NCBI GenBank assembly: GCA_021201655.1
Contig: JAJQEL010000030.1
Location: 1 to 47,915 of the forward strand
DNA: 47,915 nucleotides
Reading direction: 5' to 3'
Source: Erysipelotrichaceae bacterium
Lineage (GTDB): Bacteria; Bacillota_I; Bacilli_A; Erysipelotrichales; Coprobacillaceae
Shown in pieces: positions 1 through 8,422 of this stretch. The notes beneath the pieces were generated by a model. It did no database searches. It worked only from the letters and a program-made list of their open reading frames with translations, and had not been told where the DNA came from. The position numbers and the translations under genes are program-made. How positions within the stretch are numbered: position 1 is the first letter of the stretch; every line of letters starts with the position of its first letter.

Positions 1-1
1 A

Positions 2-52
2 ATAGCAAATCATTTTAATTATTTAAATTGTCTACTTGACAAAATCACTTCA
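2..52. repeat. Left copy of 51-bp terminal inverted repeat
   Basis: Bases 2-52 are the exact reverse complement of 47865-47915. The unit ends in CA here and begins with TG at the other window end, the polarity of IS3-family tips, and the tip is followed by TTTTGTCAAGTAGACA-like sequence. The probable reading is that an insertion sequence lies to the left of base 52 and the contig stops in it. No transposase is visible, so the family is inferred. Confidence 0.7.
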
Positions 53-58
53 GAAACG

Positions 59-86
59 CAATCAAGAGTAGATCTTGATTGTTTTT
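59..86 (+). terminator. Rho-independent terminator
   Basis: A 9-bp perfect stem, CAATCAAGA (59-67) with TCTTGATTG (73-81), has a 5-nt loop and is followed by TTTTT. It probably ends a transcript arriving from the left of the window. Confidence 0.7.
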
Positions 87-107
87 ATATACAAAGTTCG
101 TTATAAT
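79..107 (+). promoter_or_regulatory. Promoter of the cobalamin operon
   Basis: The -10 hexamer TATAAT (102-107) lies 17 nt behind TTGTTT (79-84), about 30 nt before the riboswitch. The -35 overlaps the tail of the preceding terminator. Called from consensus and position only. Confidence 0.55.
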
Positions 108-134
108 AGTAAAAAATAAATAAGAAATCGCATA

Positions 135-345
135 TTTAATGGTTGTGACAAACATTAATAAGGAATCAGGTGAAAAACCTGGACAGTCCCGCTGCCGTGA
201 TGAGGAATGAAAGCAAATACCATTGGGAAACTGAGAAGGTGCTGGAGTGATGATTCAAAGTCGGAATACTTGCCATTATCTTAGGATAAATTCTACGTGG
301 AGATAGAATAGTTCTATTTTGTGTATACATATCTATCCTTTTATG
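135..345 (+). promoter_or_regulatory. Cobalamin (B12) riboswitch
   Basis: The segment carries the conserved core of a cobalamin riboswitch: a GGTGAAAAACCTGG-type stem, CAGTCCCGCTGCCGTGA, a CCATTGGGAAACTGAGAAGG block and a terminal AGTCGGAATACTTGCC. The aptamer spans roughly 135-280. The rest, up to about 345, can form alternative stems (AGGATA near 283 with TATCCT near 335) and is the likely expression platform. It precedes a transporter operon, so repression at high cobalamin is expected. No strong terminator is obvious, so control could be translational. Confidence 0.93.
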
Positions 346-374
346 CGTTCTTTTTTTAAGGAGGGCTTTTTTTA

Positions 375-1070
375 ATGATGAAAAAAATTTTAATATGCTT
401 ATGTCTCATATTATCTTTATGTGCATGTACACAAAATTCTGTAGAATCTGATACAACAGAAGATAGTGATATTGTAGAAGTGGAAGAAAACACTGAAGAT
501 ACTACAGACACAAATGAAGAAGATAAAACAGTTGAAGATAACGAAACAGAAGAAAATGAAACATCTTCTAATAATTCTACAGATAATAGTTCGTCAACGA
601 CTGCTCAATCATCAACTTCTTCTAATACTAGTTCTAGTAGTGATAAATCTACTTCAAACTCTAGTACCAGTAATACTAATACAACAAATCAATCATCATC
701 AACTGAAACTATAGAAGAAGAAAAAATATATTGTACCTATACTATTGATTGTAGTTCGGTTTTAGATCATTTAGATGATTTAGAATCGAACTATCAAGTA
801 CCATCAAATGGTATTATTTATAGTCAAACAGTAGAAATAGAAGAAGGAGATACAGTCATGTCAATCTTAAAAAGGACAGGTATTTCTACAGATATATCAT
901 TAGGTTATGTTAAGGGGATTGATGGATTATATGAATTTGATTGTGGCAGTGAAAGTGGATGGACATATAGTGTGAATGGCACTAAACCAAGTGTTGGAGC
1001 ATCAAAGTATAGTGTTAGTGAAGGTGATGTTATAAAGTGGATATATGTAGTTTCAAGGAGTGAATGGTGA
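375..1070 (+). CDS. DUF4430-type lipoprotein, candidate cobalamin-binding protein
   Basis: The 231-aa product begins with a lipoprotein signal (LCAC lipobox, Cys about 18), so it should be anchored on the outer face of the membrane. Residues about 25-115 are a Ser/Thr/Glu/Asn-rich linker of low complexity. Residues about 120-231 form a compact domain with DTVMSILKRTG, CGSESGWTYSVNG and SEGDVIKWIYV, which I recognise as the DUF4430 pattern related to the C-terminal domain of transcobalamin and intrinsic factor. It is the first gene behind a B12 riboswitch and overlaps ecfT by 7 nt, so a role in capturing cobalamin or a precursor for the ECF transporter is likely. The substrate is inferred. AAGGAGGG at 358-365 supports the start. 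Confidence 0.8.
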   Translation: MMKKILICLCLILSLCACTQNSVESDTTEDSDIVEVEENTEDTTDTNEEDKTVEDNETEENETSSNNSTDNSSSTTAQSSTSSNTSSSSDKSTSNSSTSNTNTTNQSSSTETIEEEKIYCTYTIDCSSVLDHLDDLESNYQVPSNGIIYSQTVEIEEGDTVMSILKRTGISTDISLGYVKGIDGLYEFDCGSESGWTYSVNGTKPSVGASKYSVSEGDVIKWIYVVSRSEW

Positions 1071-1858
1071 AAAGTTTTCAAAGATCTCATCCTTCATGCT
1101 TATTTATATATTTTGTAATGAATCTTATATTAGTTATGATTCAAAGTCATCCATTCATTGTTATGATTCAATTTTTATCTATTTTATTACTAACAAAAGA
1201 TCTTGAAAAATATGATTTTATCATCTTATTACTTATAACAATTTCTAATCCTATATTTGTTCATCGAGGAAATACCATATTATTTTCATTTATAACATTA
1301 GAAGCACTTATATATGGATTTATCTTTGGTTTAAAAGTATTAAATATGCTGATATTATTTCGTTTAATGAATAAAGTATTACATAGTGAACATTATATTT
1401 ATTTATTTTCTAATCATTTTCCTACATTAGGATTACTTATATCCATGATATTTTCATTAACACCTAGATTTATAGATCACTATAAAATTATCAATACTTG
1501 TCAAAAACAATTCTATGAAGGACATACAATAAAAAGATTACTCAATACATTTTCAATAGAAGTTTCATGGGCATTTGAAACTTCTTTAGAAATGTTGAAT
1601 TCTATGAAAGCAAGATTTTATGGTAAACATAAACGTACTTATTTTCATTTATTTATATTTAGAAATAAAGATATGATACATATCATTGAAGTTATATGTA
1701 TAGGTATGATATGTTTTATCAGTTATATGATAAGATGGAATCATTTCTATTATTATCCAACTATTGTTTTAGAATCAATAAGCTTGTTAGATAGTTTATA
1801 TATTTGTATGTATATACTTATATTATTATTACCAATGTTATGGGAGGTGAAAGAATGA
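1064..1858 (+). CDS. ecfT: ECF transporter transmembrane subunit EcfT
   Basis: This 264-aa polytopic membrane protein has hydrophobic segments in the first 115 residues and again near the C terminus. Between them are two amphipathic stretches with NTCQKQFYEG and MKARFYGKHKR, resembling the Ala-Arg-Gly coupling helices by which EcfT docks on the ATPases. Length and position before a double ABC ATPase and an S-component fit the energy-coupling scaffold of an ECF vitamin transporter. It overlaps the upstream lipoprotein and the downstream ATPase start (1855). An AGGAG just before the ATG supports the start. Sequence similarity to housekeeping EcfT is weak, suggesting a dedicated (group I-like) transporter. 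Confidence 0.8.
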   Translation: MVKSFQRSHPSCLFIYFVMNLILVMIQSHPFIVMIQFLSILLLTKDLEKYDFIILLLITISNPIFVHRGNTILFSFITLEALIYGFIFGLKVLNMLILFRLMNKVLHSEHYIYLFSNHFPTLGLLISMIFSLTPRFIDHYKIINTCQKQFYEGHTIKRLLNTFSIEVSWAFETSLEMLNSMKARFYGKHKRTYFHLFIFRNKDMIHIIEVICIGMICFISYMIRWNHFYYYPTIVLESISLLDSLYICMYILILLLPMLWEVKE

Positions 1859-3324
1859 TTAAAATAGAACACTTATCTTTTAGTTATCCTGATAGTAAGC
1901 TTATATTAGATGATATGAATATAGATATACTAGATGGTGAGATAACAGTCATTATAGGTAAAACAGGCAGTGGTAAAACAACATTGTTAAAACATTTAAA
2001 ACAAGAATTAAAACCTGTTGGTAAACAACAAGGTATTATCGATTTTCAAGGAATCAATGTTGAAGAAATAGGTTATGTTTTTCAAAATCCCCATAATCAG
2101 ATTGTGGAAGATTATGTTTATCATGAAATTGCGTTTGGATTAGAAAATCTTGGTATTGAAAGAAAGATTATGAAAAATAAGGTTGCTGAAATTGTGCAAT
2201 ATTTTCATTTAGAATCTATATATGATAAACGTACAAGTGAGTTATCTGGTGGTGAAAAACAGTTAGTGAATCTTGCAAGTGTGATGGTAATGCAACCGAA
2301 AGTCTTGTTGCTGGATGAACCATTAGCGCAATTAGATCCCCATTCAAGGGAACAATTCATATCTATATTAAAGAAATTGCACCATGACTTTGGACTTACA
2401 ATCATCATGATTACGCATCAATTAGATGACATATATGATGATATTGATAAACTTATTGTATTAGATAAAGGAAAAGTATTGATGCAGGGAAAACCTCGCG
2501 ATATAGCTCAAGAATTAATGAATAACGAACTATTATCATTCTTTCCGCCATATATTCAATTGTTATCTAAGCTGCAATTACCACTCAGTAATTCTTTTTA
2601 TCAAAGTAAAACTTTGATAAATCCTCTAAATATAAAACAACGAACTTATACAGAACATCAAACTTGTATCAATATAAAACATCTCTATGCATCTTATGAT
2701 AAAGAAGTTTTATATGATATATCAGTCAATATACCTAATCATGAAATATTATGTATATTAGGAAGTAATGGTAGTGGTAAAACAACACTATTAAGATGCT
2801 TGCTCAATGATATGAAATATCAAGGTAAAATAAAAATCAATGGCAAGATAGGATATCTACCTCAAGAGCCCTTGTTGCTCATTAATAAAGATAGTGTCAA
2901 AGAAGAAATAAAAGATGACGAACTTATCCATTATTTTGAATTTGAAAATCTATTAGATAAGCATCCCTATGATTTAAGTGGAGGTCAGCAACAACTTTTA
3001 GGAATCATGAAACTCTTAGTAAATAATAATGATATCTTATTACTAGACGAACCCACTAAAGGCTTAGATCCACTAATGAAAGAAAAATTAGGAACTTATT
3101 TACAACATCTTATCATTCAAGGTAAAACCATCATTATTGTATCTCATGACTTAGAATTTTGTGGAACATATGCAACAATGTTATCTATGTTATTTCATCA
3201 TCAATTATCTGATATATTAAGACCTTATGATTTCTTTAATAACCATTATTTCTACACTACCCAATTAGCTAAATTAACGAGAGATAATCATTTAGCTATT
3301 TCATTGAAGGATGTGATCATGTGA
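1855..3324 (+). CDS. ecfA: ECF transporter double ATPase (fused EcfA1-EcfA2)
   Basis: The 489-aa protein holds two complete ABC ATPase domains. Domain 1 has Walker A GKTGSGKTT (about 35-43), signature LSGGEKQ (about 130) and Walker B LLLDEP (about 151-156). Domain 2 has GSNGSGKTT (about 303-311), LSGGQQQ (about 374) and LLLDEPTKG (about 395-403). Both have full catalytic motifs, so both sites may hydrolyse ATP. It should sit on the cytoplasmic side and drive the neighbouring EcfT/S-component pair. The start at 1855 follows GGGAGGTGAAAGA; an in-frame upstream extension has no ribosome site. The stop overlaps the S-component start (3321). Confidence 0.93.
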   Translation: MIKIEHLSFSYPDSKLILDDMNIDILDGEITVIIGKTGSGKTTLLKHLKQELKPVGKQQGIIDFQGINVEEIGYVFQNPHNQIVEDYVYHEIAFGLENLGIERKIMKNKVAEIVQYFHLESIYDKRTSELSGGEKQLVNLASVMVMQPKVLLLDEPLAQLDPHSREQFISILKKLHHDFGLTIIMITHQLDDIYDDIDKLIVLDKGKVLMQGKPRDIAQELMNNELLSFFPPYIQLLSKLQLPLSNSFYQSKTLINPLNIKQRTYTEHQTCINIKHLYASYDKEVLYDISVNIPNHEILCILGSNGSGKTTLLRCLLNDMKYQGKIKINGKIGYLPQEPLLLINKDSVKEEIKDDELIHYFEFENLLDKHPYDLSGGQQQLLGIMKLLVNNNDILLLDEPTKGLDPLMKEKLGTYLQHLIIQGKTIIIVSHDLEFCGTYATMLSMLFHHQLSDILRPYDFFNNHYFYTTQLAKLTRDNHLAISLKDVIM

Positions 3325-3983
3325 CATATATAAGTTTAATAGTTATGGTTTTCTTATCATTACTTACATATGTATTTTATTACTATCATCAATTGAATTT
3401 ATTAATTATTTTACTAATTATACTATCTACATTACCATTTTATTTTAGATACGAATATAGAAAACCACGAGCTAGAGAAATCGTTGTCTTAGCTATTTAT
3501 ATTGCATTATGTGTCAGTTCAAGAGTGCTATTTATGTTGACACCAAGTTTTAAACCGATGGCAGCATTGATTATTATTGCAGGATTAGTATTTGGTAAAG
3601 AGTTTGGATTTTTATGTGGATCATTAAGTGCTGTGGTATCAAATATCTTTTTTGGTCAAGGACCCTGGACACCTTATCAGATGTTAAGTTTAGCATTGAT
3701 TGGTTTTATAGCGGGATGCTTTACAAATAGAGTATATAAACAAAATAAGATATTTTTAGTATTTATAGGAATATTTTCAGGAATATTCTATTCATTATTG
3801 ATGGATATATGGGGTGTTTTATCTGTTGATCAAACATTTTTGGTAAGTCGATATATTGTGATGATTCTATCATCATTACCGACAACATTTATTTATTGTT
3901 TGTCGAATAGTATATTTTTGATTGTATTAACACCTGCGATGATAAGAAAATTAGAGAGAGTAAAAATAAAATATGAATTTTAG
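3321..3983 (+). CDS. ECF transporter S-component, probable cobalamin-type
   Basis: This 220-aa hydrophobic protein has about six to seven membrane segments. The central part (FKPMAALIIIAGLVFGKEFG, FGQGPWTPYQMLSLALIGF) is typical of substrate-binding S-components, which bind the vitamin and topple in the membrane. It lies in the same operon as EcfT and EcfA behind a B12 riboswitch, so cobalamin, as for the CbrT group, is the best guess for the substrate; a cobalamin precursor is the alternative. It overlaps the ATPase gene by 4 nt, indicating translational coupling. Confidence 0.82.
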   Translation: MTYISLIVMVFLSLLTYVFYYYHQLNLLIILLIILSTLPFYFRYEYRKPRAREIVVLAIYIALCVSSRVLFMLTPSFKPMAALIIIAGLVFGKEFGFLCGSLSAVVSNIFFGQGPWTPYQMLSLALIGFIAGCFTNRVYKQNKIFLVFIGIFSGIFYSLLMDIWGVLSVDQTFLVSRYIVMILSSLPTTFIYCLSNSIFLIVLTPAMIRKLERVKIKYEF

Positions 3984-3993
3984 GGAGGAAAGT

Positions 3994-6339
3994 ATGAAAA
4001 AATTTAAGAAGTTACTCACATTTTTGGTAACATTATCAATGATGTTTTCATTGTTTAGTGTTAGTGTATTTGCGGATAATGATACGATTAGCGTATCGTT
4101 AAGAGTGGAAGGACCTGAAGAAACTTTTTATTACAATGAAGAGGTAAAAGTAGAGGTTTCAGAAGATTCTTATGTGACTTGTGAAGATGTGTTGGCTGCA
4201 TCAGGTATTGATTATACTAGTGAAGAAAGCAGCTATGGATCATATGTGACAAGTATTTGTGGTTATTATAGTACAGGATGGATGTATGCCATAGATGACA
4301 ATACAAGCTATAGTGTTGTAGATGGATCAAAAGTTGTTTATTATCCTTATGAAGAAGGTAATAACTATACCTATTTTAATAGTGATAGTTATGAAACAAC
4401 AACAGGTACTGATTTAGAAATAGAACTTGTTGAACAAAGTTATGATGAAAATTGGAATATTGTTGATTTAGCTTGTACTTATGCGCAAATCTATTACAAA
4501 ACAACACCAACAAGTGAAGAAATAGCTTTACAATCGATTACTGACGAAGATGGTAAAGCAACAGTTTCATTTAATGAAGCAGGTACTTATTATTTGACCG
4601 CAAAGTCATTAACAGGTGAATATTTATCAAGAGCTTTTACAACAGTAACAGTTACTGGCGATAAAATCGATACATCTACTATTGATGCTTCTGTTGCATC
4701 AATTGAAGTTGTAGAAGAAACAAGTGATAATATTTCACTTCCAACTTATACTAATGATTATAATTGTTCTATTAGCTGGAGCAGTAGTAATGAAAGTATA
4801 TTAAGCAGTGATGGTATTGTAAATAATAGTGATTTAACTGATGAAACATATGTATTGTTGACAGCTATTTTCTATCAATATAGTGATGGTTCTACTAAGA
4901 CTGTTCAATATCTAGTTAAAGTATTGCCTGATACAAGTAGTTACGATGCTGGAACATTATCTACTAGTGTTGGCTCATGGCTTAATAGTAGTTATAATCA
5001 AGCTATAACAAATACTAGTACACCTATTAGTAGTAGTGATACAAGCTTAAAATGGTTAAATTCAGGTAATTATAAATCATCACCTATCATAGTAGATGAT
5101 TATATCTATGTGGTAAATGGATCTAATCAATTAGTGAAATTGAATAAATCTGATGGTACTCAAGTATCTATAGCTAATTTATCAGGTTCATTATATTATA
5201 ATGCTGATATTATCTATGGTGATGGAATGATCTTTGCACCTTTGTCTAATGGTACGATTCAAGCCTTTAACGCTGATAACCTAGCTTCTCTTTGGATAAG
5301 CGAAAGTGCAGGCAATGCTGTGACTTCAAAATTGACTTATTATAATGGTTATATCTATGCAGGTACAATGAATAGTTCAAGTAATGGTGTGTTTTTTGGG
5401 ATAAATGTCAAAGATGAAGATACATCAACAGGGAAAGAAACGAAAACTTTAACATGGACTTATACATCTACAGGTTCAAGAACTGGCTATTATAGTAATC
5501 ATGCTGTAGTTATTAATGAACAATTATACTTTATTGGTGATGATGGTATATTAGTATGTCATTCTTTAAGTGAAGATAAAGTTATCAATACATTAAGTCT
5601 AGATGCAGGGATAAGAAGTGGTATAACATATGACGATAACTATATGTATATTATGACTATGAGTTCAACATTATATAAGATATCAATTGCTGATCTTACA
5701 GTTGCTGATAAAGTCCAAGTCTATGAAGATGGCTATAGTACATCTACACCGACATTATATAATGGTCGTATTTATGTAGGTGGACTTAAAGATAGCAGTG
5801 ATTTTTATGGAACTGGATTTATCGCGGTTATTGATGCAACTTCAATGGAATTTGAAGCTATTGCGGATACAGATGCTAATGTGCAATCTCAACCTTTAGT
5901 AACAAGTGCTTATGCCAATGCTGATAATCTAAGTAGTGTTGTTGTTTATTTTACATGTAATAGCTATCCTGGTGGTATATATTACATTGAAGATTATGCA
6001 GGCAATACAAGTATAGAAGTCAATGTATTATATACACCTGATAGTGCATATCAACAATACAATATGAATAGTGTTGTTGTGGATGATGAAGGAGTATTAT
6101 ACTTTGTAAATGATTCGGGAACACTGTTTGCATTAAAGAATACTAATAGTGATGCCTCTATACCAACACCAGAACCACCTGAAGGAGAGACAGGAGATCC
6201 AAAAGAGACGCCAAAGGTTAAAGTAGCAGAAACTGGAGATTATACAGATATAACAATATATATTGTTATTGGTGGAATTGCGATTGCTGCTATTGTTATA
6301 TTAGTTGTGATAAAAAGAAGAAATAATGAAAATCGTTAG
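3994..6339 (+). CDS. Surface protein with DUF4430 domain and PQQ-like beta-propeller
   Basis: The 781-aa protein starts with a Sec signal peptide ending near VFADN. Residues about 30-130 resemble a DUF4430 (transcobalamin-like) domain, with VTCEDVLAASG and YYSTGWMYAIDDN. An Ig-like stretch follows. Residues about 350-720 hold repeats of the IYAGT/YVVNGSNQLVKLNKSDG type, as in PQQ-like beta-propellers. The C terminus is a wall-anchor-like tail: VAETGD, a hydrophobic helix and KRRNNENR. It is the last gene of the riboswitch operon and shares a domain type with the first, so it may be the outermost ligand-capturing part. The start at 3994 follows GGGAGGAAAGT. The propeller may bind another ligand. 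Confidence 0.8.
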   Translation: MKKFKKLLTFLVTLSMMFSLFSVSVFADNDTISVSLRVEGPEETFYYNEEVKVEVSEDSYVTCEDVLAASGIDYTSEESSYGSYVTSICGYYSTGWMYAIDDNTSYSVVDGSKVVYYPYEEGNNYTYFNSDSYETTTGTDLEIELVEQSYDENWNIVDLACTYAQIYYKTTPTSEEIALQSITDEDGKATVSFNEAGTYYLTAKSLTGEYLSRAFTTVTVTGDKIDTSTIDASVASIEVVEETSDNISLPTYTNDYNCSISWSSSNESILSSDGIVNNSDLTDETYVLLTAIFYQYSDGSTKTVQYLVKVLPDTSSYDAGTLSTSVGSWLNSSYNQAITNTSTPISSSDTSLKWLNSGNYKSSPIIVDDYIYVVNGSNQLVKLNKSDGTQVSIANLSGSLYYNADIIYGDGMIFAPLSNGTIQAFNADNLASLWISESAGNAVTSKLTYYNGYIYAGTMNSSSNGVFFGINVKDEDTSTGKETKTLTWTYTSTGSRTGYYSNHAVVINEQLYFIGDDGILVCHSLSEDKVINTLSLDAGIRSGITYDDNYMYIMTMSSTLYKISIADLTVADKVQVYEDGYSTSTPTLYNGRIYVGGLKDSSDFYGTGFIAVIDATSMEFEAIADTDANVQSQPLVTSAYANADNLSSVVVYFTCNSYPGGIYYIEDYAGNTSIEVNVLYTPDSAYQQYNMNSVVVDDEGVLYFVNDSGTLFALKNTNSDASIPTPEPPEGETGDPKETPKVKVAETGDYTDITIYIVIGGIAIAAIVILVVIKRRNNENR

Positions 6340-6356
6340 GAAACTAACGATTTTTT
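6330..6356 (+). terminator. Terminator of the cobalamin operon (twin copy 1)
   Basis: A perfect stem AATCGTTAG / CTAACGATT with a GAAA-type loop is followed by TTTTTT. The left arm contains the stop codon of the surface-protein gene. The whole 27-nt sequence recurs identically at 7685-7711. Confidence 0.85.
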
Positions 6357-6421
6357 AAATACTAGAACAACAAATATGATATAATTTTTTGTGTGAAAAG
6401 ATTAATCAAAGGGGAATAAAT

Positions 6422-7702
6422 ATGTTTAAATATAAAATGCTTAATGATGGCACAATAAGTATTAGAGGATTTAATGGGGATAAAAAAGATGTTATTATAC
6501 CAAAATGTATTGATGGCTATGTTGTTAGTGAGATTGGAAGTTATGCTTTTTCGCAAAATGATAATATTGAAAAGGTTACTATGTTTGATAACATTCACCG
6601 TATTGGAACCTATGCATTCTCAGAATGTTGCAATTTGAAAGAAATTACCCTGTCAAAAAATTTAAAAAGTATAGGATCATTTGCTTTTTACGATTGTTTA
6701 TGCTTAAAAAGAATTGTTGTGTATAATCAATTGAAGAGTATAGGCAATTTTGCATTTTGGGGTTGTAAAATGTTAACAGATGTATATTTATCTGATAATC
6801 TAGAAATTATAGGTGTATCAGCATTTGCATTTTGTCAAAAACTACAGACTATAATGTTACCAGATACAGTTGCTAGCTTGGGTAGTTTTGCATTTGATGA
6901 GTGTTATGAATTAAAAGACATAGTTTTATCAAAATCATTAAAAAAGTTACAAAAATTCACTTTCAAGGATTGTATAAATCTTACAAGAATAGTGCTACCT
7001 AGTAATCTTCAAAAAATATCTGAACATGTTTTTGCGGGATGTATTAATTTAGAATCTATTGAAATTCAAAATAGTGATGTTTATGAGTCGATTGATGGTG
7101 TGCTATATAGTAAAGATATGAAAACGCTTGTTCAATGTCCTTGCTGCAAAGAAAAAATAGATATCTTAAAAAGTATTACATCAATAAGCATTGGGGCTTT
7201 TCAATATTGTCAGTTCAACCATATAACATTGCCAGAGTCAATTCATGATATTAAAGAATATACTTTTTATCATTGTGATCATTTAGAAACAGTTACAATG
7301 TCTGCGGTTACTCATATCGGAGATTATGCTTTTGGTCAATGTATAAATCTGACAAATATTATAGGACCTAAAACAATTAAAGAATTAGGTGAAGGTACTT
7401 TTGAAAATTGCATACATTTGGAAAAAATTGAATTATCTAATCATATCACTAGAATACCAGCGGGATGTTTTGATCATTGTATTCATTTAAGAGAAATAAC
7501 ATTTCCAGATTATTTAAAAATTATAGATGAATATGCATTTAATGAATGTATAAGTTTAAAAAGTATGACCATACCACATTCAGTATTAGAGATAAAATAT
7601 AGAGCATTTAGTTATTGTTCTAATTTAGAAGAGATTAAATGTAATGATAATACAAGGATATACGAAGATGCTTTTTATGGTAATAAATCGTTAGGAAACT
7701 AA
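6422..7702 (+). CDS. BspA-type leucine-rich repeat protein
   Basis: The 426-aa protein is made almost wholly of about 23-residue repeats of the LRR_5 (BspA/TpLRR) type: IGSYAFSQNDNIEKVTMFDN, IGTYAFSECCNLKEITLSKN, IGSFAFYDCLCLKRI and so on, about 14-16 copies. This family often mediates surface binding, but no signal peptide, membrane helix or sorting motif is seen, so export is unclear. AAAGGGG before 6422 decides the start; an upstream TTG start lacks support. A TATAAT at 6380-6385 could be its promoter. The gene is Cys-rich in the repeats and is framed by two identical terminators, the second overlapping its own stop. Confidence 0.85.
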   Translation: MFKYKMLNDGTISIRGFNGDKKDVIIPKCIDGYVVSEIGSYAFSQNDNIEKVTMFDNIHRIGTYAFSECCNLKEITLSKNLKSIGSFAFYDCLCLKRIVVYNQLKSIGNFAFWGCKMLTDVYLSDNLEIIGVSAFAFCQKLQTIMLPDTVASLGSFAFDECYELKDIVLSKSLKKLQKFTFKDCINLTRIVLPSNLQKISEHVFAGCINLESIEIQNSDVYESIDGVLYSKDMKTLVQCPCCKEKIDILKSITSISIGAFQYCQFNHITLPESIHDIKEYTFYHCDHLETVTMSAVTHIGDYAFGQCINLTNIIGPKTIKELGEGTFENCIHLEKIELSNHITRIPAGCFDHCIHLREITFPDYLKIIDEYAFNECISLKSMTIPHSVLEIKYRAFSYCSNLEEIKCNDNTRIYEDAFYGNKSLGN

Positions 7703-7711
7703 CGATTTTTT
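7685..7711 (+). terminator. Terminator of the LRR gene (twin copy 2)
   Basis: Identical over 27 nt to 6330-6356, with stem AATCGTTAG / CTAACGATT and a T run. Here the stop codon TAA (7700-7702) lies in the right arm, so the repeat is read in another frame than at the first site. Confidence 0.85.
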
Positions 7712-7784
7712 GGAACAATAAAACCCCTAGCTAGGCTAGGGGTTACTACAAGCTTTCAGCGCAGTGATAATGCTACTATTTGAA

Positions 7785-7850
7785 ACACTCCTTTCGTGAT
7801 ATAATTATAATGCGGTTACCAAGTGCATTATAATTATTAGAAAGGAGTGT
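7785..7850 (+). promoter_or_regulatory. RBS-sequestering hairpin in the tnpA leader
   Basis: ACACTCCTTT (7785-7794) pairs with AAAGGAGTGT (7841-7850), which is the tnpA ribosome binding site. An inner stem, ATAATTATAATGC (7801-7813) with GCATTATAATTAT (7825-7837), continues the hairpin. The fold should bury the ribosome site and keep transposase synthesis low, as known for IS200 leaders. Confidence 0.8.
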
Positions 7851-7856
7851 GGTCAT

Positions 7857-8321
7857 ATGAATAAACAATATTCAGATGACTTACATAGTTTATCACATAC
7901 TAAATGGTGTTGTAAATACCATGTTGTATTTGCACCAAAGTATAGACGTAAGGCATTTTATGATTCAAGAAGAGTAGAAATAGGTGCGATTTTGAGACAA
8001 TTATGTGAATGGAAAGGTGTCAACATAATTGAAGCAGAGGTATGTGTAGATCATGTGCACATGCTAATTGAAATACCACCTAAGATGAGTGTTTCAGGAT
8101 TTATGGGATTTTTGAAAGGTAAGAGTTCGCAAATGATCTACCAAAGATGGGCAAATGCGAGATACAAGTACCGAAACAGAGAATTCTGGTGTAGAGGATA
8201 TTATGTTGACACTGTAGGTAAAAATACAAAGAAGATTCAACAGTATATCCAGAATCAATTGAAAGAAGATCAACAATTCGAGCAACTTAGTTTTGACGAC
8301 GACCCTTTTAAGGGGCGCTGA
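7857..8321 (+). CDS. tnpA: IS200-family Y1 transposase TnpA
   Basis: The 154-aa length is normal for IS200 TnpA. It starts with HTKWCCKYHVVFAPKYRRK, has the HUH metal-binding motif H66-V67-H68 in CVDHVHMLIE, and the probable nucleophile Tyr130 in KIQQYIQNQ. It cuts and joins single-stranded element ends through a phosphotyrosine link. The reading frame is intact, so the element may be active. Translation depends on opening the leader hairpin. The stop codon overlaps the first of two direct repeats in the downstream structured region. Confidence 0.95.
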   Translation: MNKQYSDDLHSLSHTKWCCKYHVVFAPKYRRKAFYDSRRVEIGAILRQLCEWKGVNIIEAEVCVDHVHMLIEIPPKMSVSGFMGFLKGKSSQMIYQRWANARYKYRNREFWCRGYYVDTVGKNTKKIQQYIQNQLKEDQQFEQLSFDDDPFKGR

Positions 8322-8422
8322 TGTAAGAGACCCTTGAGGGTCGAAAAGTGCATGCGGTAGCCGCACGGCTGATGTAATGTCTTTAGACATGGCTTTGGGA
8401 GCAGGGCTATGCCCGCACATGC
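8317..8422 (+). other. Structured region downstream of tnpA (possible non-coding RNA)
   Basis: Two copies of GCTGATGTAA (8317-8326, 8368-8377) are each followed by a hairpin: GACCC-TTGA-GGGTC-like at about 8329-8342, and ATGTC/GACAT at 8377-8390. Further stems are TGCGG/CCGCA (8353-8365) and GCAGGGC/GCCCGC (8401-8416). GCATG (8350-8354) with CATGC (8418-8422) could close a multibranch fold. The region is GC-rich against its surroundings and has no ORF. It could be a structured RNA or a DNA recognition structure of the element. Confidence 0.55.
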
